Assembly (NCBI GenBank): GCA_946549035.1
Contig: CAMNQH010000008.1
Span: 1 to 64,000, forward strand
Reading direction: 5' to 3'
Length of the DNA stretch: 64,000 nt
Source of the DNA: an uncultured Lachnospiraceae bacterium
GTDB taxonomy: Bacteria; Bacillota; Clostridia; Lachnospirales; Lachnospiraceae
Part shown: piece after piece, positions 42,078 to 51,043 of the stretch
How the letters are laid out: each line of letters begins with the position of its first letter
Numbering within the stretch: the stretch's first letter is position 1
Notes under the pieces: model-generated
What the model was told of the DNA's origin: nothing
The model's database searches: none
The model's input: the letters and a program-made list of their open reading frames with translations, nothing else
Position numbers and translations under genes: made by a program

Positions 42078-44042
42078 ATGATGAAGAGACAATTTCCCAA
42101 TCTCTGTAAACCAATCACTTTAGGGAGGACGACTTTTCCCAATCGCATGTTTTCTGCGCCCATGGGCGGGACCGATATTACCAATGACGGATGTATCGGG
42201 CCAAAATCAACTGCGTTTTATGAACTGCGGGCAAAAGGCGGCGCAGGGGCCGTGACAGTCAGTGAACTAATGGTAGATCCAAATACAGACGGCAGTCATG
42301 GGTATCACCTTGACGAAAGTATTCTGAACTCTCTGGCGGCCGCCGCCTACACTGCAGATGCGATTCGCCGTCATGGGGCGATCCCCAGTCTGGAGCTTTC
42401 CCATTCTGGTATGTATGCGGGAACTTATATGACAGACAAGAGAAAACAGAAATCTATGAATCAGTGGGGGCCGTCGGATACCGTGCGTTTAGACGGCGTA
42501 AAGGTAAAGGCCCTGACGAAAGAAATGATTGATCATATTGTTGCTTCTTATGGGTATGCGGCGGCTTTGGCAAAGCGCGCCGGTTTTGAGATGCTGATGA
42601 TTCACGGCGGCCACGGATGGCTGATAAACCAGTTTCTTTCTCCGTATTTCAACAAACGTACCGATGAATACGGAGGGAGCCTGGAAAACCGCACCCGGTT
42701 TGCCATAGAAGTGTTAAAGTCAGTGCGGGAAGCAGTTGGCCCCTTTTTCCCGCTGGAGTTTCGATTGAGCGGTTCGGAGTTATTTGAGGGCGGTTATGAT
42801 TTGGAGGAGGGATGCAGGATTGCCCGGCAGATTGAGCCGTATATCGACCTTCTTCATGTATCCGCCGGTACGTATCAAAGAGGTTTTGGAGATACGCATC
42901 CTTCTATGTTTAAGGATCATGGCTGCAATGTATATCTGGCAGAAGAAATAAAAAAGCATGTGTCAGTGCCGGTGGCGACAATTGGAGCTTTAAATAGTCC
43001 AGAACAGATGGAAGAGATCATTGCTTCTGGTAAAGCAGATGTAGTTTATATGGCAAGGGCCTTATTGGCGGATCCAAACCTGCCCCGCAAGGTGACTGAA
43101 AATCGGGAACATGAGATTGTAAAATGCCTGCGTTGCTTTACCTGCATGGCAGAGCGGGCCGTGACTGCAACCAGGAGATGTACGGTCAATCCCCTGATCG
43201 GACGTGAGATAGAGGGAGATGAAGTGGCTCCCGCTCCAGTGAAAAAGAAGGTGCTGGTGGCCGGCGGAGGTCCGGGCGGCCTGTATGCAGCTTATACGGC
43301 AGCCCGCAGAGGGCACCATGTTATTCTCTGTGAAAAAGAGGCTGAGGTCGGGGGGATTTTAAAGGGCGAGCAGGCATTTCCCTTTAAACGTGAGATGTAT
43401 GAATTAGCAGAGACTTACAAAGTGTTGGCCCAAAAGGCTGGCGTAGAGATACGCCTGAATACGGAAGTGACAAAAGAATATGCCATGAAAGAGAATGCGG
43501 ACGCCTTGATTATCGCTGTCGGTTCCGTTCCCTTGGTGCCGCCAATTCCAGGACTTAAGGCGGATCATGTGGTGGTGGTAAACAATTATTATTTGGAAAA
43601 AGATAAGATAGGAGACGATGTGGTTGTTTTGGGCGGCGGCCTGGCCGGGTGTGAATGTGCAATTCATTTGGGGATGAACGGAAAGAACGTGCATTTGGTG
43701 GAGATGCGGGATGAGCTGGCAGTGGATGCAAACGTACGTCACCGGCCGCTGTTGCTCAATGAAATTAATAAGTATGTGACAGTACATACCGGCTATAAAG
43801 GACTGGAAGTAAGTGCAGACGGCGTCTATTGCCAAGATAAAAACGGCAAGAAGCAGTTTGTTCCCGGAACGTCCGTAATTTGTGCCCTTGGCCAGCGCTC
43901 CCGGACAGACGTTGTGGCAGAGCTGCAGGATGCGGCTTTATTTGTACGGGTGATTGGCGATGCGGCAAAAGTGTCTACCATTACCAATGCGGTTTATTGG
44001 GGATATCATGGAGCCCTTGATATTGACGCCGGAGGAGTTTAA
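42078..44042 (+). CDS. Old Yellow Enzyme-type FMN/[4Fe-4S]/FAD oxidoreductase (enoate or dienoyl-CoA reductase-like)
   Basis: A 654-aa multidomain flavoprotein. The N-terminal TIM barrel binds FMN ('IHGGHGWLINQFLSPYFNKR' is the family active-site block). A Cys cluster 'CLRCFTCMAE' with a later 'RRCTVNP' binds [4Fe-4S]. Two Rossmann motifs follow, 'VAGGGPGGLYAAY' (FAD) and 'VLGGGLAGCECAI' (NAD(P)H). Relatives are 2,4-dienoyl-CoA reductase, clostridial enoate reductases and the bile-acid enzymes BaiCD/BaiH. It would reduce an activated C=C bond with NADH. It sits 11 bases after the esterase and ends the operon. The substrate cannot be read from sequence. Confidence 0.9.
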   Translation: MMKRQFPNLCKPITLGRTTFPNRMFSAPMGGTDITNDGCIGPKSTAFYELRAKGGAGAVTVSELMVDPNTDGSHGYHLDESILNSLAAAAYTADAIRRHGAIPSLELSHSGMYAGTYMTDKRKQKSMNQWGPSDTVRLDGVKVKALTKEMIDHIVASYGYAAALAKRAGFEMLMIHGGHGWLINQFLSPYFNKRTDEYGGSLENRTRFAIEVLKSVREAVGPFFPLEFRLSGSELFEGGYDLEEGCRIARQIEPYIDLLHVSAGTYQRGFGDTHPSMFKDHGCNVYLAEEIKKHVSVPVATIGALNSPEQMEEIIASGKADVVYMARALLADPNLPRKVTENREHEIVKCLRCFTCMAERAVTATRRCTVNPLIGREIEGDEVAPAPVKKKVLVAGGGPGGLYAAYTAARRGHHVILCEKEAEVGGILKGEQAFPFKREMYELAETYKVLAQKAGVEIRLNTEVTKEYAMKENADALIIAVGSVPLVPPIPGLKADHVVVVNNYYLEKDKIGDDVVVLGGGLAGCECAIHLGMNGKNVHLVEMRDELAVDANVRHRPLLLNEINKYVTVHTGYKGLEVSADGVYCQDKNGKKQFVPGTSVICALGQRSRTDVVAELQDAALFVRVIGDAAKVSTITNAVYWGYHGALDIDAGGV

Positions 44043-44077
44043 GAACTTTCTGTGCCTGTATGGATATTTGAAAAAAT

Positions 44078-44121
44078 CACATGAAATCAATTCTTTTTAA
44101 AATTTTCAAACTATTTTAGCA
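44078..44121 (+). repeat. 44-bp direct repeat, left copy
   Basis: It matches 45113-45156 at 41 of 44 positions, from CACATGAAATCAATTCTT to TTTTAGCA. The copies flank the HicAB module. The 44043-44337 stretch otherwise contains a promoter for hicA and AT-rich sequence. Confidence 0.85.
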
Positions 44122-44286
44122 ATTGACTATTGTAAATACAATGTGAAATGCGTGTTATTTTGTCTTTGTTTGAAAGTGGTTTAAAATCAAGGAATTTTGA
44201 GGATTTTGGTATGTTGTTCAGTAGTTGATTTATTGTCTTTATTTGCCTTGTATGAATAAAAATATGTCAGATTTATTCTAATCCAG

Positions 44287-44318
44287 TTGACAAGTGATAC
44301 TATATATAATACTATAAT
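44287..44318 (+). promoter_or_regulatory. hicAB promoter
   Basis: A perfect TTGACA (44287-44292) is followed by overlapping -10 candidates (TACTAT at 44310-44315 with 17-base spacing, TATAAT at 44313-44318 with 20-base spacing). The start of hicA lies 20-30 bases downstream. Confidence 0.55.
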
Positions 44319-44337
44319 AGCAGAAGGAGAAAACAAA

Positions 44338-44565
44338 GTGCCAAACGTAAAAAAGCTCATCGAGAAAATGAAGCAACAGCCGAACGGAATACGACCAGAA
44401 GAAGTTGAAAAAGTTTTAGGTGCATACGGATATGTTCCGGCAAGGCAAAAAGGAAGCCACAAACATTATTTGAATAAAGAAATAGGGGATTTGATAACAA
44501 GAAAACAAGAAAATCCATTAAAAAAGGCTTATGTAGTTGACGTGCTGAACAGGATAGGGGAGTAA
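44338..44565 (+). CDS. hicA: HicA-type mRNA interferase toxin
   Basis: A 75-aa double-stranded-RNA-binding-fold toxin. It carries the active-site His block 'RQKGSHKHY' characteristic of HicA. HicA cleaves mRNA and is neutralised by HicB. The start is a GTG at 44338 with GAAGGAG eight bases upstream; the frame stays open 17 codons further upstream but lacks a ribosome binding site. The toxin precedes the antitoxin, the usual hicAB order. Confidence 0.82.
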   Translation: MPNVKKLIEKMKQQPNGIRPEEVEKVLGAYGYVPARQKGSHKHYLNKEIGDLITRKQENPLKKAYVVDVLNRIGE

Positions 44566-44611
44566 TCCCCTTATCCCAGCACAGCGCAGTAAGCGGAAAG
44601 GAGAAAAAAGC

Positions 44612-44956
44612 GTGGAAATCAAAGATTATATGAAATTGCCATATACAAGATTGGTACAGGAAATGAACGATGAAAGCGGTCATTACTTTTATGGCAGGAT
44701 TTTAGAGCTTGACGGTTGCCAGAGTACGAGCGATACGCTGGAGGGATTATATCAGAGCCTTAATGAAGCAATGGAGGGATATTTTGAGGTAAAGCAAGAA
44801 AATAATTTGCCTATACCAGTTCCGGGAACAGTCGATAAATACAGCGGAAAATTCATGGTAAGGCTTCCAAAGTCTTTACATCAAAGGCTTGCAATAGAAG
44901 CAGAAAAAGAGGGCGTGAGCCTTAATCAGCTGGCTTTATATAAGTTGGCACTTTAA
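44612..44956 (+). CDS. hicB: HicB-type antitoxin with ribbon-helix-helix domain
   Basis: A 114-aa antitoxin. The N-terminal partial RNase H-like HicB domain ('FYGRILELDGCQSTSDTLEG', then 'LYQSLNEAMEGYF') binds the toxin, and the C-terminal ribbon-helix-helix ('FMVRLPKSLHQRLAIEA', 'SLNQLALYKL') should bind the operon promoter for autoregulation. It starts at a GTG with AAAGGAG upstream, 46 bases after hicA. Confidence 0.85.
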   Translation: MEIKDYMKLPYTRLVQEMNDESGHYFYGRILELDGCQSTSDTLEGLYQSLNEAMEGYFEVKQENNLPIPVPGTVDKYSGKFMVRLPKSLHQRLAIEAEKEGVSLNQLALYKLAL

Positions 44957-44977
44957 AAAGTAAATAGATATAGAATT

Positions 44978-45016
44978 GGGGCTGTCGCACTAAGTAATTA
45001 GTGCGCAGCTCCCTTT
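44978..45016 (+). terminator. hicAB terminator
   Basis: A long hairpin in which CGCACTAA pairs with TTAGTGCG and outer GCTG/CAGC and GGG/CCC extend the stem. It is followed by TTT. Confidence 0.65.
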
Positions 45017-45112
45017 CTATGCAAAAAAATAACTGCCAGACCTTCTGAAATTTATCTTAAAGTTAATCGCATGTCAAAACGAGTAAAATAGGAATATGTA
45101 AACACTAGAAAC

Positions 45113-45156
45113 CACATGAAATCAATTCTTTCTAAAATTTTTAAACAATTTTAGCA
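45113..45156 (+). repeat. 44-bp direct repeat, right copy
   Basis: Partner of 44078-44121 (41 of 44 identical). Its last six bases are the first part of the CIRCE operator, so the duplicated segment is the upstream part of the clpB control region. Confidence 0.85.
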
Positions 45157-45177
45157 CTCACCGCTTGACAGTGCTAA
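45151..45177 (+). promoter_or_regulatory. CIRCE element (HrcA operator) of clpB
   Basis: TTAGCACTC-N9-CAGTGCTAA, one base from the consensus TTAGCACTC-N9-GAGTGCTAA. It overlaps the -35 box, consistent with HrcA repression and heat-shock induction of clpB. Confidence 0.9.
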
Positions 45178-45193
45178 CAACAAGTGTTATAGT
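45165..45193 (+). promoter_or_regulatory. clpB promoter
   Basis: TTGACA (45165-45170), a 17-base spacer and TATAGT (45188-45193). The -35 lies inside the CIRCE dyad. It is about 95 bases before the start codon, leaving a leader with no obvious structure. Confidence 0.85.
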
Positions 45194-45288
45194 GACACTA
45201 GAACAAACAAAACAACACATAGGAAAAGCCCTATTCAGGGCATACTACAAATAAACCGTTTATTTTAGATAAGGAAAGAAGGGATTTT

Positions 45289-47874
45289 ATGAATATCCAG
45301 AAGTTTACACAGAAGTCAATAGAAGCCATCAACCAATGTGAAAAGCTGGCCTATGAATACGGCAATCAGGAGATAGAACAGGAGCATCTTCTTTTGGCGT
45401 TACTCAATCAGCCGGAAGGGCTGATTCCTAAGATGGTGGAAAAGATGGAGATCGACCTGGAGCACTTTACCCAGACGGCTCAGAATGCACTGGCGAAGCG
45501 GGTCAAAGTCTCCGGCGGCCAGATCTATATGGGCCAGAATTTAAACAAGGCTCTGATTCATGCAGAAGATGAAGCAAAACAAATGGGAGATGAATATGTT
45601 TCGGTAGAGCATCTCTTTTTATCTCTTTTGAAATATCCCAATCAGGCGCTGAAGGAGATTTTCAGAGAATATGGGATTACCAGGGAACGGTTCCTAAAGG
45701 CCCTTTCTACTGTGCGGGGCAATCAGAGAGTTGTTTCAGACAACCCAGAAGCCACCTATGACACGTTGGAAAAATACGGCTATGACATGGTGGAGCGGGC
45801 CAGAGACCAGAAGCTGGATCCTGTGATTGGAAGAGATGCAGAGATCCGGAATGTCATTCGTATTCTTTCCCGGAAAACCAAAAATAACCCGGTGCTGATT
45901 GGTGAGCCAGGAGTTGGCAAGACCGCCGTGGTAGAAGGCTTGGCCCAGCGGATTGTCCGGGGAGACGTACCAGAAGGCTTGAAGGATAAGCGTCTTTTTG
46001 CCCTGGATATGGGAGCCTTGGTCGCGGGCGCGAAATACCGGGGGGAATTTGAAGAGCGTCTGAAAGCCGTATTGGACGAAGTGAGAAAAAGCGACGGAGA
46101 GATTATTCTGTTTATCGATGAGCTTCATACCATTGTAGGCGCTGGGAAAAGCGAAGGAGCCATGGACGCCGGGAATATGTTAAAGCCTATGCTGGCCAGA
46201 GGAGAGCTCCATTGCATTGGGGCAACCACATTGGACGAATACCGGGAATATGTGGAAAAAGACGCGGCCTTAGAGCGCAGATTCCAGCCGGTGCATGTGG
46301 ACGAACCTACGGTAGAGGATACGGTTTCTATTTTGAGAGGCCTAAAAGAACGATATGAAGTATTTCATGGGGTAAAAATTACAGACGGCGCCCTAGTATC
46401 GGCGGCAGTTCTTTCCAACCGTTACATTTCCGACCGCTTTCTGCCGGATAAAGCCATTGACTTGGTGGATGAGGCCTGCGCCCTGATTAAAACGGAATTG
46501 GACTCTATGCCTACCGAGTTGGATGAGTTGCAGCGTCGGGTGATGCAGATGGAAATAGAAGAGGCGGCTCTGAAAAAAGAAGAAGACCGTTTAAGCCAAG
46601 ACCGTCTGTCTGCGCTGCAAAAAGAATTGGCGGAATTAAAGAACGAATTTCAGACAAAAAAGGCCCAGTGGGATAATGAAAAGCATTCCATCGAAGGAGT
46701 GCATAAGTTAAGAGAAGAGCTGGAAGCGTTAAACAGTGAGATTGCCCGGGCACAGCAGGATTACGACCTGGAAAAAGCTGCAGAACTCCAGTACGGCAAA
46801 AAGCCTCAGATCGAACAACAGCTTGCCATAGAGGAAGAAAAAGTAAAAAAAGAATCCATGCAGTTGGTACATGAAAACGTCAGTGAAGAAGAGATTGCCC
46901 GTATTATTTCCCGCTGGACCGGAATTCCGGTAGCAAAACTTACGGAAAGCGAACGGAATAAGACCCTGCATTTGGACGAAGAGCTCCATAAACGGGTGAT
47001 TGGACAGGATGAAGGCGTTACAAAGGTAACGGAAGCAATTATCCGTTCCAAAGCGGGCATTAAAGATCCAGGCAAGCCCATCGGCTCCTTCCTGTTTTTA
47101 GGGCCCACAGGCGTAGGTAAGACGGAGCTGGCCAAATCCTTAGCGGCCAGTTTGTTTGACGATGAAAATAACATGGTACGTATTGATATGAGCGAATATA
47201 TGGAGAAATATTCTGTTTCCCGTCTGATTGGAGCGCCTCCCGGATATGTGGGGTATGAAGAAGGAGGACAGTTGACGGAAGCCGTTCGCCGCAAACCTTA
47301 TTCTGTCGTTCTGTTTGACGAAGTGGAAAAGGCTCATCCGGATGTATTTAACGTATTGCTTCAGGTTTTAGACGATGGCCGGATTACCGACTCCCAAGGC
47401 CGGACGGTGGATTTTAAAAATACCATATTGATCATGACTTCCAATCTGGGATCCGCCCATTTGCTGGAGGGAATCGATGATAATGGGGAGATTCACCCGG
47501 AATGCGAAGCGGCGGTGCTGAACGAGCTGCGGAGCAGCTTCCGGCCGGAATTTTTAAACCGTCTGGATGAGACCATATTATTTAAACCTTTGACCAAGGA
47601 AAATATTGGGAACATTATTCATTTGCTGCTGGCAGACCTGAACAAACGTCTGGCAGAGCGGGAGGTTTCCATAGAACTGACAGAGGAAGCCAGGGCTTAT
47701 GTAGTAGAACACGGTTATGACCCGATTTACGGTGCGAGGCCGTTGAAACGGTATTTGCAAAAGACCGTGGAGACCCTGGCCGCCAAATTAATCCTGGCGG
47801 ATGAGGTCGGCGCCGGGGACACGATTTTGATAGATGTAAAAGAAGGGCAGTTATATGCCCTTGGGAAGTCATAA
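45289..47874 (+). CDS. clpB: ATP-dependent protein disaggregase ClpB
   Basis: An 861-aa Hsp100 hexameric chaperone that pulls aggregated proteins apart together with DnaK. It has an N-terminal Clp-N repeat domain (1-145), AAA+ domain 1 with Walker A '[11 protein letters not shown]' and Walker B '[13 protein letters not shown]', the coiled-coil M domain (about 400-520), and AAA+ domain 2 with '[12 protein letters not shown]' and '[12 protein letters not shown]'. The full length and M domain distinguish ClpB from ClpC/ClpA. AAGGAAAGAAGGG precedes the ATG. It is heat-shock controlled (CIRCE) and appears monocistronic. Confidence 0.96.
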   Translation: MNIQKFTQKSIEAINQCEKLAYEYGNQEIEQEHLLLALLNQPEGLIPKMVEKMEIDLEHFTQTAQNALAKRVKVSGGQIYMGQNLNKALIHAEDEAKQMGDEYVSVEHLFLSLLKYPNQALKEIFREYGITRERFLKALSTVRGNQRVVSDNPEATYDTLEKYGYDMVERARDQKLDPVIGRDAEIRNVIRILSRKTKNNPVLIGEPGVGKTAVVEGLAQRIVRGDVPEGLKDKRLFALDMGALVAGAKYRGEFEERLKAVLDEVRKSDGEIILFIDELHTIVGAGKSEGAMDAGNMLKPMLARGELHCIGATTLDEYREYVEKDAALERRFQPVHVDEPTVEDTVSILRGLKERYEVFHGVKITDGALVSAAVLSNRYISDRFLPDKAIDLVDEACALIKTELDSMPTELDELQRRVMQMEIEEAALKKEEDRLSQDRLSALQKELAELKNEFQTKKAQWDNEKHSIEGVHKLREELEALNSEIARAQQDYDLEKAAELQYGKKPQIEQQLAIEEEKVKKESMQLVHENVSEEEIARIISRWTGIPVAKLTESERNKTLHLDEELHKRVIGQDEGVTKVTEAIIRSKAGIKDPGKPIGSFLFLGPTGVGKTELAKSLAASLFDDENNMVRIDMSEYMEKYSVSRLIGAPPGYVGYEEGGQLTEAVRRKPYSVVLFDEVEKAHPDVFNVLLQVLDDGRITDSQGRTVDFKNTILIMTSNLGSAHLLEGIDDNGEIHPECEAAVLNELRSSFRPEFLNRLDETILFKPLTKENIGNIIHLLLADLNKRLAEREVSIELTEEARAYVVEHGYDPIYGARPLKRYLQKTVETLAAKLILADEVGAGDTILIDVKEGQLYALGKS

Positions 47875-47882
47875 TATAGAGG

Positions 47883-48713
47883 TTAAGGAAGCGCTGGTTT
47901 TTTCGGCGCTTCTTTTACTGGAAGCACATATCTGGTACAATATCTGTTCGGGTCAATTTCATGGCCCACATATGGGGCCACGACTCCAATAGCCCGCAGA
48001 AAACCGTCTGGCGTCAGATTCCGTTTTTTAACTTCTTCTCCAAGACGATAATAGGCTGTGTCAATGTTCTGGTAGTTCCCATAGTACAATACGGAGATAG
48101 CATTGCAGGAAGGGAAACGTACCAAATCATCGGAGAATTTTGAAGTCTGGACAGGTACACAGGTTTGAAATCGGATGGGGCCGTGTTCCAGTCTTCCATC
48201 TAAATAATCCGTTTGATGGTTGACTAGGAACAGTGGCTCATTGGAAAGAACGTCTCCTCGCGCGATACATTCGTTGAGATACACATATAAAGCGTTATAT
48301 TTTTCTTCTGCAGATTGTCCGATATGTTCCCGGACGCAGCATAGTACTTCAGGAAGCCGTAACATTTGGACAGACAGATCAGGATGGTTTTGGGTACGCA
48401 GGAGCATTTCCTCCAGACTTTCCTGAAGTGCAGATAGTTTTTCTTCTATAATTGCAAGAAGATTTTGAGCTTCCCCCTTCCCGGCATAATAGGAAATCGT
48501 TTCTTCGTTGGTAAATCCCATGGACTGGAATTTTTGTATTTGTAAGATGCGGCAAATATTGAAAACGTCGTAATGACGGCGTCCGCTGCCCGGTTCCGTG
48601 TAGGCAGGCGCCAGAAGTCCCCGGTCCTCTAATCGCAGCAGGGTACTGCGGGAAAGATTGCAGGATTTGGCGGCTTGTGAAATTGAGAATAAATGGTCGG
48701 TCTTATTCTTCAT
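47883..48713 (-). CDS. MerR-family multidrug-sensing regulator (BmrR-like)
   Basis: A 276-aa transcription factor. A MerR helix-turn-helix (about 10-80, 'FSISQAAKSCNLSRSTLLRL', 'GRRHYDVFNICRILQIQKF') is followed by a dimerisation helix (about 85-115). The C-terminal half is a GyrI/BmrR-like effector-binding domain ('SVLYYGNYQNIDTAYYRLGE', 'PYVGHEIDPNRY'). Such proteins bind bulky hydrophobic drugs and activate efflux genes. It lies divergently from the small leader ORF and the ABC exporter pair, which are its likely targets. Its last codons overlap the clpB terminator. Confidence 0.85.
   Translation of the reverse strand: MKNKTDHLFSISQAAKSCNLSRSTLLRLEDRGLLAPAYTEPGSGRRHYDVFNICRILQIQKFQSMGFTNEETISYYAGKGEAQNLLAIIEEKLSALQESLEEMLLRTQNHPDLSVQMLRLPEVLCCVREHIGQSAEEKYNALYVYLNECIARGDVLSNEPLFLVNHQTDYLDGRLEHGPIRFQTCVPVQTSKFSDDLVRFPSCNAISVLYYGNYQNIDTAYYRLGEEVKKRNLTPDGFLRAIGVVAPYVGHEIDPNRYCTRYVLPVKEAPKKPALP
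47888..47916 (+). terminator. clpB terminator, inside the 3' end of the convergent regulator gene
   Basis: GAAGCGC (47888-47894) and GCGCTTC (47906-47912) with an 11-base loop followed by TTTT. It begins 14 bases after the clpB stop codon and is shared with the C-terminal coding region of the MerR gene. Confidence 0.8.
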
Positions 48714-48831
48714 AAATGTAATCTCCTCAACGTAATTTTTTTCATGTTTCCGTAGTAAAAATCAATCATAGATTCCACATCAAATTCTGCTTTCTGATAT
48801 GACAAGGAATAATATATAATTTATACTAATT

Positions 48832-48861
48832 ATTATATAATTTTGCAAAAAAGAATGTCAA
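48832..48861 (-). promoter_or_regulatory. Promoter of the BmrR-like regulator
   Basis: On the minus strand: TTGACA (48861-48856), 18-base spacer, TATAAT (48837-48832). Both hexamers are perfect. The upstream region faces the divergent peptide promoter. Confidence 0.75.
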
Positions 48862-48895
48862 GAAAGGATTCATGTTCATGATTAAAATATATGCC

Positions 48896-48924
48896 TTGAC
48901 AAATACTGGCAGCTATGTTTAAAT
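48896..48924 (+). promoter_or_regulatory. Promoter of the 39-codon ORF/exporter unit
   Basis: TTGACA (48896-48901), 17-base spacer and TTAAAT (48919-48924). The spacing is shorter than the 19 bases common at MerR-activated promoters, so activation would need a different geometry. Confidence 0.6.
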
Positions 48925-48965
48925 ATCATTAGTCTTAAAATTTGAAAGAAAGAGAGGTAATTAGG

Positions 48966-49085
48966 ATGGCATCAACACGTGGGATTTATACAACAACATC
49001 AAACAACAGAGATACATTTATTACCTCGATGGATTTCAAAGGGATAGGAGGCGTCAGTATCGGAGACGCTGTATCTTATCTGTAA
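48966..49085 (+). CDS. 39-residue leader-type peptide
   Basis: A short frame with a ribosome binding site (AGAGAGG, about 8 bases from the ATG). It begins MASTRGIYTTTSNNRD and ends GDAVSYL, with no Cys and no signal peptide. It has its own promoter and is followed by two hairpins, the second a terminator, before the ABC exporter genes. This mirrors B. subtilis bmrB, a leader ORF that controls bmrCD by ribosome-mediated attenuation. The peptide itself may have no further role. Alternatively it is a secreted or regulatory peptide. It resembles no family I can name. Confidence 0.6.
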   Translation: MASTRGIYTTTSNNRDTFITSMDFKGIGGVSIGDAVSYL

Positions 49086-49112
49086 TAGCAGGCGCTTATG
49101 GGTATGGATGGG

Positions 49113-49187
49113 TTCTGCAGGTATGCAGAATCAGAAGAAGCTATGCGATTTGAGTACACCGTGGTAGATTACCATGGTGTTTTTTTA
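49113..49187 (+). terminator. Attenuator-like double hairpin before the exporter genes
   Basis: A first hairpin, TTCTGCA (49113-49119) with TGCAGAA (49124-49130), is followed by a terminator, ACACCGTGGTA (49156-49166) with TACCATGGTGT (49170-49180), and a run of seven Ts. It would stop transcription before the ABC genes unless relieved. Confidence 0.75.
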
Positions 49188-49246
49188 TTTCATAGGAAAG
49201 AGCCCTAGGCGTAGAAGAATAATATAAAATAAAAGGGGGAAGAGGA

Positions 49247-51043
49247 TTGAAGAAATTTGGAACGTATCTTAAGAAATACTGGTATGCATATTTGATTGCC
49301 ATTGTCTGTATGATTACAGCGATTGTGCTGGATATGTTGTATCCGCTCATTACCAAGAGAATTATAGATGATGTAATTCTAAAAGGAAAAATGGAACTTT
49401 TGACAGGACTTTTACTTGGTATTTTTGTAATCGGGCTGGGCCGGGGACTGGGAGGCTATGTAAAAGAATATACCTTTGATTCGGTGAGTGCAAAGATTGG
49501 GGCGGCCCTTCGCAAGGATTTGTTTTCCCATATTCAGAGTCTTTCTATGGATTATTTTGACGATACCAATACGGGAGAGCTGATGGCCCGTATCAAAGAC
49601 GATGTGGATTACATCTGGAGCGCTGTGGGATATGTGGGAATGCTGGCGATAGAAGTGGTGATTCATGTTGTGATCGTACTGTTTTGCATGTTTCGTCTGA
49701 ACTGGAAACTTGCCTTTATTCCTACGCTGGTGATGGTGGTGATTGGGAGTATTGCCATTGTAATGGAAAAGAAGCTCAACAGCATTTATGAGGAAATCAG
49801 CGAAGAAAATGCCAGGCTTACCACGATTGCGGAGGAAAATCTGGCGGGAGTACGGACGGTAAAAGCATTTGCCCGGGAAGACTTTGAGATTAAAAAGTTT
49901 TTGTCCCATAACAAGCGGTATTATGATTTAAATATGAAGCAGTCCAAAGTGCTGGTGCGGTATTATCCGGTATTTCAGTTTATGAGCAGGCTGCTTCCTG
50001 TGGCCATGGTACTGTTGGGAGGCGGTATGGTAATCCGGGGAGAAATGACCCTGGGAGCTATGGTGGCCTTTGCCGAATACTGTCGGAATATTGTATGGCC
50101 CATGGAAATGCTGGGATGGCTCACCAATGATATCTCAACCGCATTTGCTTCCTATAAGAAGATTAAGAATATTTATCAGGTGACGGCTGCCATACAGGAG
50201 CCAAAGAATCCGGTAACCCTTGAAAAGGTCGCTGGAGCTTTGTCCTTTGAACATGTGGATTTCAAACGGGGGGACAAAAAAATTCTGAAGGATATTTCCT
50301 TTGAGTTAAAGCCTGGACAGACTTTGGGAATTATGGGGGCAACCGGTTCTGGAAAGACATCTATTGTAAACTTACTGCTTCGTTTTTTTGATGTGGACGG
50401 CGGAGTTGTAAAACTGGATGGCCAGGATGTTCGAAAACTGTCCTTAAAACAGCTTCGAAGCAGCATTTCAATGGTAATGCAGGATGTTTTTTTATTCTCC
50501 GATACCATTGAAGAGAATATTAAGATGGGAAGGCGCCGTACACTGGCCCGGGAGACCATGGAACAGGCGGCCTGCCTGTCAATGGCCCAGGATTTTATAG
50601 AAGAAATGAATGAAAAATACGATACGGTAATCGGAGAGCGGGGAGTAGGACTTTCCGGCGGACAGAAGCAGCGCATCAGCATTGCCCGGGCCATTGCCAA
50701 GCATAATCCGGTTTTGATACTGGATGATTCTACTTCGGCGTTAGATATGGAAACAGAATCCCAGATACAACAATCTTTGGAAACATTAAAAGGAACTACG
50801 AAAATCATCATTGCACACCGGATTTCGGCTGTTCGAGGGGCGGACGAAATTCTGTTTTTGGAAAACGGACGCATCAAAGAGCGAGGAACCCATGAGACGT
50901 TGATGCAGCAAAAGGGGCTGTATTACGATACGTATCAGGCCCAGTACGGCATAGCCTACAACGACGCTGCCCAAATGCAAGAGGAGTTTAAAGGTGTGGA
51001 TGAAAAGACGTCAAAAGAAAAAGAGGTGATTGCATGGCAGTAA
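49247..51043 (+). CDS. Heterodimeric ABC exporter subunit with degenerate catalytic site
   Basis: A 598-aa half-transporter: six membrane helices (1-310) and an ATP-binding domain with Walker A 'GATGSGKTS', signature 'LSGGQKQR' and Walker B 'VLILDDSTSALD'. The catalytic Glu after Walker B is Asp, the mark of the degenerate subunit in heterodimeric exporters such as BmrC/TM287. There is no C39 peptidase domain. The start is a TTG with AGAGGA upstream. The stop overlaps the next gene by 10 bases. It probably pumps drugs or lipophilic compounds. Confidence 0.9.
   Translation: MKKFGTYLKKYWYAYLIAIVCMITAIVLDMLYPLITKRIIDDVILKGKMELLTGLLLGIFVIGLGRGLGGYVKEYTFDSVSAKIGAALRKDLFSHIQSLSMDYFDDTNTGELMARIKDDVDYIWSAVGYVGMLAIEVVIHVVIVLFCMFRLNWKLAFIPTLVMVVIGSIAIVMEKKLNSIYEEISEENARLTTIAEENLAGVRTVKAFAREDFEIKKFLSHNKRYYDLNMKQSKVLVRYYPVFQFMSRLLPVAMVLLGGGMVIRGEMTLGAMVAFAEYCRNIVWPMEMLGWLTNDISTAFASYKKIKNIYQVTAAIQEPKNPVTLEKVAGALSFEHVDFKRGDKKILKDISFELKPGQTLGIMGATGSGKTSIVNLLLRFFDVDGGVVKLDGQDVRKLSLKQLRSSISMVMQDVFLFSDTIEENIKMGRRRTLARETMEQAACLSMAQDFIEEMNEKYDTVIGERGVGLSGGQKQRISIARAIAKHNPVLILDDSTSALDMETESQIQQSLETLKGTTKIIIAHRISAVRGADEILFLENGRIKERGTHETLMQQKGLYYDTYQAQYGIAYNDAAQMQEEFKGVDEKTSKEKEVIAWQ

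Noticed and set aside
39747..44042. A bile-acid 7-dehydroxylation (bai) cluster
   Set aside because: The OYE-type reductase and NTF2-like protein recall BaiCD/BaiH and BaiE. However, no CoA ligase, CoA transferase, hydroxysteroid dehydrogenase or bile-acid transporter is present, and the NTF2-like protein is three times too long.
48966..49085. Precursor of a bacteriocin or modified peptide exported by the ABC pair
   Set aside because: The peptide has no Cys or double-Gly leader, no modification enzyme is nearby, and the ABC proteins lack a C39 peptidase domain. The leader/attenuator explanation fits better.
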